Part shown: positions 7,273 through 12,387 of the stretch, piece after piece | How the letters are laid out: each line of letters begins with the position of its first letter | How positions within the stretch are numbered: position 1 is the stretch's first letter | Source of the DNA: an uncultured Eubacteriales bacterium | GTDB taxonomy: Bacteria; Bacillota_A; Clostridia; Oscillospirales; CAG-272 | Length of the DNA: 12,387 nt | Assembly (NCBI GenBank): GCA_900555345.1 | Contig: USKS01000016.1 | Coordinates: 1 to 12,387, forward strand | Direction of reading: 5' to 3' | Position numbers and translations under genes: made by a program | The notes under the pieces: model-generated | What the model was told of the DNA's origin: nothing | Seen by the model: the letters and a program-made list of their open reading frames with translations, nothing else | Databases searched by the model: none

Positions 7273-8619
7273 CTACACGCGGGACATTATATCGGTCTTT
7301 CCCCGCGAAACTCCTATCTGATAGTATTCAAAGCCTGCATCCTCAAGGCCGCAGTGGGAATATATATTACGTCCGTCATAGATAACGGGGCTTTTCAGAA
7401 GCCCTTTGATGCGCTCAAAGTCGGGGGCGAGAAACTCCTCCCACTCCGTAACGAGCACCAAAGCGTCGCAGCCGTCGCAGGCGCTGTATTTTTCATCGAA
7501 ATATGTAACCGCGCCGTTATCCTTAAGGTAGCAGCTGCGCGCTTCTCCCGAAGCCTTGGGGTCATAGGCTTGTACCTCGGCGCCGCGGCTTGTCAGCTCG
7601 TTTATTATAACTATCGACGCGGCGCAGCGCATATCGTCGGTGTTGGGCTTGAAGGAAAGTCCCCAAACGGCGATTTTTCTGCCCCGCAGATCTTCTCCGA
7701 AGCGCTCGGCAATTTTTTTCGGTATATACCGTTTCTGATCCGCATTGACCTCTTCAACCGCGCTTAGTATTCGCGGCGCATAGCCCAGATCGTCGGCAGT
7801 TTTTATAAGCGCCCGAACATCCTTGGGAAAGCAGCTTCCGCCGTAGCCGCAGCCGGGATCTATGAACCGGTATCCTATACGGCTGTCGCTGCCTATACCG
7901 CGGCGAACACTGTTAACGTCCGCGCCGCAAAGCTCGCATATGCGCGCAATCTCATTTATAAAGCTGATTTTTGTAGCAAGCATACAGTTTGCCGCATACT
8001 TCGTCATTTCAGCCGAAGCGATATCCATGAAGATCAGCTTATCCTCGGAGCAGAACGTGGAATACAGCTCTCTCATTATGCGCTCGGCGCGCTCGCTCCC
8101 GCAGCCGATTATCACTCTGTCCGGGTTTCGGCAGTCTTCTATGGCGCTGCCCTCCCTGAGAAACTCGGGGTTCGAGACCACCTCAAAAGAAAGAAGACTC
8201 TCACGCCGCCCAAGCTCTTCGGAAACCGCCGTCGAAACCTTTTCGGACGTGCCGACGGGAACCGTGGATTTATCAACGATTATAAGGTCATTTTTCATTG
8301 CCGCGCCTATACTGTGCGCAACCTCGAGTACATAGTGCAGATCGGCGCTGCCGTCCTCGCCCATTGGGGTTCCGACCGCGATAAAACAGACCTCCGCCTT
8401 TCGGAGAGCGGCCTCTATATCAGTTGTAAATGTGAGCCTTGCGCGGTTTTTTTTAACCAGCTCGCGAAGCCCCGGCTCGAATATGGGAATATCCCCGGAC
8501 ACAAGGCGGTTTATTTTTTCGGCATTCGTATCAACGCATACTACGTTGTTTCCGGCATCTGCAAAGCAGGTTCCCGAAACAAGGCCTACGTATCCCGTAC
8601 CGATAACGGCAATCTCCAT
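7273..8619 (-). CDS. ugd: UDP-glucose 6-dehydrogenase
   Basis: This cytosolic enzyme converts UDP-glucose to UDP-glucuronate with two NAD+. The 448-aa protein starts with the nucleotide-binding motif IGTGYVGLVSG (6-16) and includes VGTPMGEDGSADL, KSTVPVGT, NPEFLREGSAIED and the helix EMTKYAANCMLATKISFINEI with K207. The catalytic Cys is in GYGGSCFPKD (C263). The C-terminal domain has VWGLSFKPNTDDMR and YDGRNIY. Length is typical of bacterial UGDs. The ATG at 8619 is chosen because AGGAG lies 5 nt upstream (plus-strand 8625-8629); an in-frame TTG at 8646 has no such support. It is the first gene of the nucleotide-sugar operon, behind the promoter at 8681-8709. It is followed almost without gap by uxs, which consumes its product. 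Confidence 0.95.
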   Translation of the reverse strand: MEIAVIGTGYVGLVSGTCFADAGNNVVCVDTNAEKINRLVSGDIPIFEPGLRELVKKNRARLTFTTDIEAALRKAEVCFIAVGTPMGEDGSADLHYVLEVAHSIGAAMKNDLIIVDKSTVPVGTSEKVSTAVSEELGRRESLLSFEVVSNPEFLREGSAIEDCRNPDRVIIGCGSERAERIMRELYSTFCSEDKLIFMDIASAEMTKYAANCMLATKISFINEIARICELCGADVNSVRRGIGSDSRIGYRFIDPGCGYGGSCFPKDVRALIKTADDLGYAPRILSAVEEVNADQKRYIPKKIAERFGEDLRGRKIAVWGLSFKPNTDDMRCAASIVIINELTSRGAEVQAYDPKASGEARSCYLKDNGAVTYFDEKYSACDGCDALVLVTEWEEFLAPDFERIKGLLKSPVIYDGRNIYSHCGLEDAGFEYYQIGVSRGKTDIMSRV

Positions 8620-8624
8620 AAAAG

Positions 8625-8629
8625 CTCCT
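8625..8629 (-). promoter_or_regulatory. Ribosome-binding site fixing the ugd start
   Basis: AGGAG on the minus strand sits 5 nt before the ATG at 8619. It selects this start over the upstream in-frame TTG at 8646. Confidence 0.8.
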
Positions 8630-8680
8630 ATCGTAGAACTCCGCAAAAAAAACGACAGAATTCACATCATAATTTATTAT

Positions 8681-8709
8681 ATTATATCTTTTTGCCTAAA
8701 AAACATCAA
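8681..8709 (-). promoter_or_regulatory. Sigma-A promoter of the ugd-uxs operon
   Basis: On the minus strand, TTGATG (8709-8704) and TATAAT (8686-8681) are separated by 17 bp in a very AT-rich stretch. The predicted start, near 8674, gives a leader of about 55 nt to the ugd ATG. It lies downstream of the hemW terminator, so the operon is transcribed independently of hemW. Confidence 0.8.
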
Positions 8710-8757
8710 TATTCAAAATTTACGAAAATAAATTTAACAAATTGTGAATTATTTTGC

Positions 8758-8786
8758 ATGTACTTTACATTGTGCACATCGCACAA
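8758..8786. promoter_or_regulatory. Two adjacent short inverted repeats upstream of the ugd promoter
   Basis: ATGTA-CTT-TACAT (8758-8770) is followed directly by TTGTGC-ACATC-GCACAA (8770-8786). Both lie about 50-75 bp upstream of the -35 box and beyond the hemW terminator stem. They could be operator sites, but short AT-rich palindromes also arise by chance. Confidence 0.3.
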
Positions 8787-8825
8787 AAATCATGAAAAGC
8801 CGCATCTGCGGCTTTTCATGATTTT
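8786..8825 (-). terminator. Intrinsic terminator of hemW
   Basis: A long perfect inverted repeat (arms 8786-8804 and 8807-8825, GC core GCCGC/GCGGC, effective loop ATCT) starts about 10 nt after the hemW stop. The minus-strand transcript ends in a run of five U (complement of 8785-8789). The symmetrical A/T flanks would let it work on either strand. Confidence 0.88.
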
Positions 8826-8835
8826 CCAACACTCC

Positions 8836-10029
8836 TCAGAAGTTGTTTGCCGGAGACAGAGCGTTAAGGTCGGCGAAGGACAGAATATCGGACAAAATGT
8901 AGTTTGACACGAACATACCCGCAGGCGTCAGAAAAATGCTGTCGCCGCGTTTTGCCATATAACCTCTTTTGAAATAAAATCCCAGCTTTTCGCCGTACAT
9001 TTCGGTAAAGTCGCAGCCGAAGCGGCGGCGGAACTCGCCGAGGCCTATGCCGTCGCGCAGCCTCAGCCGCAGCATTACATACTCACCCATCTGCGCTCGC
9101 CCGGTTATCTCCTCGCTGCCGACCGTAATGCCGACCCTGCTTTCAAGATCCTCAACGCCGCGCATATAAGCCTCGATGTTTCGCACAAACGAAAAACGGT
9201 TGCTGTTGAAATAAGAATATGCCGACGGTCCGAAGCCAAGATATTCGTCGCAGTTCCAGTATTTCAGATTATGGCGGCAGGTCTTGCCCGGGCGGGCGAA
9301 GTTGCTTATCTCGTACTGACGGTAGCCGCGGCGCTCAAGCATGGCGATGGCGCCGGTGTACATGCCGTACTCCGTGTCCTCGTCGGGCAGCGTCAGACGG
9401 TCGCGTATGCGGTCAAAGGGCGTGCCCGGCTCTATCTTCAGATCGTAAAGCGAAATATGCTCGGGCGACAGCCGCGTGACATAGTCAAGGCTTCTGAAAA
9501 GGCTTTCCTTTGTCTGCAGCGGGATGCCGAACATGAGATCGACGCTTATGTTTGTGATCTTCGCGGCTCTCGCGGCACGGAAGCACTCTTCAAATTCATC
9601 TCTCGTATGTATTCTCGAAAGGGCTTTGAGCTCCGGCGCGTTCGCCGACTGAAGCCCGATGCTTACCCTGTTTACACCCGCGCGGCGCAGCTTTGTAAAT
9701 TTCTTTTTATCCGCCGTTGCGGGGTTTGCCTCAATCGTGATCTCCGCGCCCTTGGCAAGGCGGAAATTGTGCTTTACGGCTTTCAGTATCCGCACAAGCT
9801 GCTCCGTTGGCAAAACGGTAGGCGTGCCGCCGCCGATAAATACGCTGTCCACGACCCTGTCTGCCGCGGCCGCGCGGTAGCACTCCATGTGCTTTATTAC
9901 GGCGTCGGTATACCGTTTATAAATATCTTCCCCCTCGGGGACGAAAGAATAAAAGTCGCAGTATGCGCACTTGGAAAGGCAAAACGGAATATGGATATAA
10001 ATTCCCAGTCTCGACGTATCGGCCTGCAT
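8836..10029 (-). CDS. hemW: Radical SAM heme chaperone HemW (HemN-like)
   Basis: The 397-aa protein begins GIYIHIPFCLSKCAYCDFYSF, with the radical-SAM CxxxCxxC at C17, C21 and C24. Position 26 is Phe rather than the fourth Cys of true HemN (CxxxCxxCxC), which favours HemW, a heme-trafficking protein, over coproporphyrinogen dehydrogenase. It also has GGGTPT (67-71), SIGLQSANAPELKALSRIH, the HNxxYW heme-binding motif (H253-W258, HNLKYW) and a C-terminal HemN_C-like region. The ATG at 10029 has GGAGG 5 nt upstream. An in-frame ATG at 10074 lies at or before the predicted transcription start, so it is unlikely to be used. The gene is transcribed alone: promoter at 10078-10106, terminator right after the stop. 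Many genomes annotate such genes as hemN. Confidence 0.9.
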   Translation of the reverse strand: MQADTSRLGIYIHIPFCLSKCAYCDFYSFVPEGEDIYKRYTDAVIKHMECYRAAAADRVVDSVFIGGGTPTVLPTEQLVRILKAVKHNFRLAKGAEITIEANPATADKKKFTKLRRAGVNRVSIGLQSANAPELKALSRIHTRDEFEECFRAARAAKITNISVDLMFGIPLQTKESLFRSLDYVTRLSPEHISLYDLKIEPGTPFDRIRDRLTLPDEDTEYGMYTGAIAMLERRGYRQYEISNFARPGKTCRHNLKYWNCDEYLGFGPSAYSYFNSNRFSFVRNIEAYMRGVEDLESRVGITVGSEEITGRAQMGEYVMLRLRLRDGIGLGEFRRRFGCDFTEMYGEKLGFYFKRGYMAKRGDSIFLTPAGMFVSNYILSDILSFADLNALSPANNF

Positions 10030-10034
10030 ATTTA

Positions 10035-10039
10035 CCTCC
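10035..10039 (-). promoter_or_regulatory. Ribosome-binding site fixing the hemW start
   Basis: GGAGG on the minus strand lies 5 nt before the ATG at 10029 and selects it over the in-frame ATG at 10074. Confidence 0.85.
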
Positions 10040-10077
10040 GTTCCGCGACGCGCGTGCCGCAACTTTACATACATAGT

Positions 10078-10106
10078 ATATTATCACATTTTTGCGCGTT
10101 GTGCAA
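10078..10106 (-). promoter_or_regulatory. Sigma-A promoter of hemW
   Basis: On the minus strand, TTGCAC (10106-10101) and TAATAT (10083-10078) are separated by 17 bp. The predicted start near 10071 gives a ~42-nt leader to the ATG at 10029. Confidence 0.65.
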
Positions 10107-10115
10107 GGCTTTTGG

Positions 10116-10153
10116 TCGGGTAAGTTTTTTCCTTGTCGAAAAAACTTACCCGA
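10116..10153. repeat. Perfect 16-bp palindrome between divergent hemW and metY promoters
   Basis: TCGGGTAAGTTTTTTC (10116-10131) and GAAAAAACTTACCCGA (10138-10153) are exact reverse complements around a 6-nt spacer. The element lies upstream of both predicted promoters, so neither mapped transcript includes it. No T-tract follows on either strand. It could be an orphan terminator, a dispersed intergenic repeat or an operator. Confidence 0.7.
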
Positions 10154-10200
10154 TGGGCGTGCGGCGTCACAAAAGAAGCCGAAAAGACACAAATATGCTC

Positions 10201-10229
10201 TTGAAAAACGTTATATATTGATTTATAAT
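10201..10229 (+). promoter_or_regulatory. Sigma-A promoter of the metY-metA operon
   Basis: TTGAAA (10201-10206) and a perfect TATAAT (10224-10229) are separated by 17 bp. The start near 10236 leaves a ~47-nt leader, too short for a SAM riboswitch or T-box, and no such motif is visible. Confidence 0.82.
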
Positions 10230-10282
10230 ATAAGCTGAATATATATTAGTCCCCAAAGGCGTGAAAGGTAAAAGATCGGTTT

Positions 10283-11557
10283 ATGAAGCAGCACATAGAG
10301 ACAATATGCGTGCAGGGCGGCTGGCAGCCGAAGGGCGGCGAGGCACGAATTCTGCCCATATATCAGAGCACAACATACAAATACGACTCCGGCGAGCAGC
10401 TCGGCGCTCTTTTCGATCTGAGCGCCCCGGGGCATATGTATACGAGAATATCGAACCCCACGGTCGCCTGCGTCGAAGACAAGATCGCGGCTCTTGAGGG
10501 CGGCGTCGGCGCAATGTGCACCTCTGCGGGTCAGGCGGCAAGCCTTTGCGCCATATTCAACATCACGTCGTCGGGTCAGAACTTCGTCTGCTCCTCCTCC
10601 ATATACGGCGGAACGACGAACCTTTTCGCCGTAACAATGGCGCGCATGGGCATAGAGGTCCGCTTTATAACCCCGGGCATGACAGATGACGAGATCGAGG
10701 CTTTGTTCGACAGCAATACAAGGCTTGTTTTCGGCGAGACTATTGCAAATCCCGCGCTGAGCGTATTGGATATAGAGCGTTTCGCGCGCCTTGCGCACAG
10801 CCACGGCGTGCCGCTTATAGTTGACAACACTTTCGCAACGCCCGTGTTCTGCCGCCCCTTTGAGTTCGGCGCGGATATCGTGATCCATTCCACAACAAAA
10901 TACATGGACGGCCACGCGCAGGTGGTCGGCGGTGTTATAGTGGACAGCGGCAGCTTTGACTGGGAAAAGAACGGAAAATTTCCCGAGCTTTCCACACCGG
11001 ACGAAAGCTATCACGGCGTTGTATACACAAAAGATTTCGGCAAGGCGGCATATATCACAAAGGCGAGAGTGCAGCTTATGCGCGATCTGGGCACGACCCC
11101 GCAGCCCATCGCCGCATATCTTCTGAATCTGGGGCTTGAGACCCTGCCGCTGCGCATGGAGCGCCATTTTGAAAACGCCCTTGCGGTCGCAAAGCATCTT
11201 GAGGGCAGCGACAAGGTCGCCTGGGTAAACTACCCCGCGCTCAAGTCAAGCGATCAGCACGCGCTGTGCGAAAAATATCTCGGCGGAAAGTGCTGCGGCG
11301 TTGTGTCATTTGGCGTTTGCGGCGGCAGAGACGCGGCAATGCGCTTTATGAACGCGCTCAGCCTCGCAAAAATAGTGGTCCATGTGGCGGACGCGCGCAC
11401 CTGCGTGCTGCATCCTGCCTCCACCACTCACAGACAGCTCACCGACGAGCAGCTCGCCGACGCGGGCGTCCGCGCGGATCTTGTCCGTATGTCGGTGGGC
11501 ATCGAAAACATCGAAGACATCATTGCCGATATAGACTCAGCGCTTGAAAGCGTCTGA
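10283..11557 (+). CDS. metY: O-acetylhomoserine sulfhydrylase (PLP-dependent, MetY type)
   Basis: This Cys/Met-metabolism PLP enzyme replaces the acetyl group of O-acetylhomoserine with sulfide to make homocysteine. The 424-aa length fits MetY (about 420-430) better than MetB or MetC (about 380-395). It shows [20 protein letters not shown] (53-60), TSAGQAA (80-86), the PLP-ring region [16 protein letters not shown] with D181, and the Schiff-base lysine in [10 protein letters not shown] (K206). The MetY-style '[19 protein letters not shown]' insert and the C-terminal '[17 protein letters not shown]' are present. The Shine-Dalgarno (AAAGG, 10264-10268) is rather far, about 14 nt, from the ATG. 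It is followed after 26 bp by metA, whose product supplies the substrate. Confidence 0.92.
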   Translation: MKQHIETICVQGGWQPKGGEARILPIYQSTTYKYDSGEQLGALFDLSAPGHMYTRISNPTVACVEDKIAALEGGVGAMCTSAGQAASLCAIFNITSSGQNFVCSSSIYGGTTNLFAVTMARMGIEVRFITPGMTDDEIEALFDSNTRLVFGETIANPALSVLDIERFARLAHSHGVPLIVDNTFATPVFCRPFEFGADIVIHSTTKYMDGHAQVVGGVIVDSGSFDWEKNGKFPELSTPDESYHGVVYTKDFGKAAYITKARVQLMRDLGTTPQPIAAYLLNLGLETLPLRMERHFENALAVAKHLEGSDKVAWVNYPALKSSDQHALCEKYLGGKCCGVVSFGVCGGRDAAMRFMNALSLAKIVVHVADARTCVLHPASTTHRQLTDEQLADAGVRADLVRMSVGIENIEDIIADIDSALESV

Positions 11558-11583
11558 TACCGAAAGGAGCTTTCAGCAGAGAG

Positions 11584-12356
11584 ATGCCTATTAAAATACC
11601 GAACGCCCTCCCCGCAACGGAGACTCTTCTGGGAGAAAACATCTTCGTTATAACGGAGACGCGCGCTATCACGCAGGACATACGTCCGCTGAAGATCGCC
11701 ATACTCAACCTCATGCCCACAAAGATCGCAACGGAAACGCAGCTTGTCCGTCTGCTCGGTAACACTCCCCTTCAGGTGGAGATAGAGCTTCTGCACACGG
11801 CGACCCACAAAACGAAAAACACGTCCGAGGAGCATATGCTCTCCTTTTACAAAACCTTTGACGATGTGAAAGGCAAAAACTTCGACGGTCTTGTCATTAC
11901 CGGCGCACCCGTTGAGCAGCTTGAGTTCGAAGAGGTCGAATACTGGGATGAGCTTTGCCGGATAATGGAGTGGTCAAAGACCCACGTTACAAGCACGTTC
12001 CACATTTGCTGGGGCGCGCAGGCGGGGCTGTACTACCACTACGGCATCCGCAAGGAGCTGCTGCCTGCCAAGATGTTCGGCGTGTTCGAGCACCGGGTCA
12101 TCCGGCCCTCCAACCCGCTGGTGCGCGGCTTTGATGAGGTGTTCTATGCCCCCCACAGCCGCCACACCGCCATGAGCCGGGAAGATATCGACCACTGCAG
12201 TGCGCTGCGCATCCTTGCCGAGAGCGATGAGGCAGGGCCTTTCCTGATGAGCACCGAGAACGGTCGTCAGATCTTTGTCATCGGCCACCCGGAGTACGAC
12301 AAATACACGCTGGATGCGGAGTACAAGCGGGATGTTGCCAAGGGCCTGCCCATTGC
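11584..12356 (+). CDS. metA: Homoserine O-acetyltransferase MetA (partial; 3' half probably chimeric)
   Basis: This enzyme acylates homoserine in the first step of methionine synthesis. The frame opens at ATG 11584 (AAAGGAG at 11563-11569) and is still open at the window end. About 258 real residues are present of the usual ~305-310. Numbering matches E. coli MetA: the catalytic Cys142 in HICWGAQAG, and His235 and Glu237 in GHPEYDKY. Residue 111 is Glu (VEQLEF); in Bacillus cereus MetA, Glu111 marks acetyl-CoA use, whereas E. coli has Gly and uses succinyl-CoA. This fits the neighbouring metY. Codon use changes sharply near the Cys142 codon: Ile ATA 6/13 before and 0/7 after; Leu CTG 4/16 before and 8/9 after. 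From 12357 the frame runs into adapter sequence (translated [10 protein letters not shown]), which is not protein. Function is secure; the 3' half may come from another genome. Confidence 0.88.
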
Positions 12357-12387
12357 CTGTCTCTTATACACATCTCCGAGCCCACGA
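12357..12387 (+). other. Nextera (Tn5) sequencing adapter left at the contig end
   Basis: 12357-12375 is CTGTCTCTTATACACATCT, the reverse complement of the 19-bp Tn5 mosaic end used in Nextera libraries. 12376-12387 (CCGAGCCCACGA) continues exactly into the read-2 transposase adapter. This is untrimmed adapter, not genomic DNA. Confidence 0.97.

Noticed and set aside
6889..7767. 292-codon open frame on the plus strand
   Set aside because: It is antisense to uxs and ugd, both unmistakable; no recognisable motif.
8836..10029. Calling this gene coproporphyrinogen III dehydrogenase (hemN)
   Set aside because: It has CxxxCxxCDF without HemN's fourth Cys and carries the HNxxYW motif, both favouring HemW.
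9271..10221. 316-codon open frame on the plus strand
   Set aside because: It is opposite hemW and runs through the hemW promoter and the palindrome; no domain or Shine-Dalgarno supports it.
10230..10282. SAM riboswitch or T-box leader before metY
   Set aside because: The predicted leader is only about 47 nt and has no conserved SAM-box or T-box sequence or anti-terminator pairing.
10223..11197. 324-codon open frame on the minus strand
   Set aside because: It lies wholly opposite metY, which has every catalytic motif. The translation is rich in Cys/Arg/His with no domain, which is typical of an antisense shadow in GC-rich DNA.
12357..12387. Real C-terminal extension of MetA or a Tn5 insertion end
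   Set aside because: The bases match the synthetic mosaic end plus a Nextera adapter tail; a natural transposon would not be followed by the read-2 adapter.
1..12387. CRISPR array, tRNA/rRNA genes, insertion sequence or phage genes
   Set aside because: No regularly spaced identical repeats with unique spacers, no tRNA- or rRNA-like sequence, and no transposase, integrase or phage protein was seen in any frame.

Overview
The window looks like a contig from an anaerobic Clostridia-type Firmicute, probably a gut Oscillospiraceae/Ruminococcaceae relative. This is inferred from a dockerin-bearing secreted protein, a 'TCTEAG...YTCxxCG' Cys-rich module common in clostridial surface proteins, Shine-Dalgarno-led genes, consensus sigma-A promoters, and MetA/MetY methionine genes. 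Assignment below family level cannot be made from the sequence alone.

Layout. 1-340 is non-coding or unassigned: a GC-rich repeat patch, then a near-perfect sigma-A promoter and a 5'-UTR hairpin. 341-2653 (+) is a secreted DUF4091 (GH123-related) protein with a C-terminal type I dockerin. A bidirectional terminator (2679-2713) separates it from a convergent minus-strand block. Read in its own direction (right to left), that block is: a promoter at 8681-8709, ugd, uxs, a monotopic phosphoglycosyl transferase, a GalE-type epimerase, and, after a hairpin, a membrane-anchored FN3/transglutaminase-like protein. Upstream of it, hemW (minus) has its own promoter and terminator. A divergent intergenic region with a 16-bp palindrome separates hemW from a plus-strand methionine operon, metY then metA.

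How the genes fit together. Ugd plus Uxs gives UDP-glucose to UDP-glucuronate to UDP-xylose. The epimerase may supply UDP-galactose or, given this context, UDP-arabinose. The phosphoglycosyl transferase would load a first sugar phosphate onto undecaprenyl phosphate. This is a precursor module for a surface glycan, but no glycosyltransferase, flippase or polymerase is present here. MetA carries Glu111 (the acetyl-CoA-type residue) and MetY is an O-acetylhomoserine sulfhydrylase, so together they form a direct-sulfhydrylation route to homocysteine.

Quality warning. The last 31 bases are Nextera/Tn5 adapter sequence. The second half of metA (from about 12000-12035) also has different codon use from the first half and from the rest of the window. 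The right end is therefore probably a chimeric assembly and should not be read as biology. I found no convincing new defence, mobile or RNA-based system. The most interesting biology is the dockerin-tagged DUF4091 protein, which may lack the GH123 catalytic Asp-Glu pair, and the Ugd-Uxs-epimerase set.
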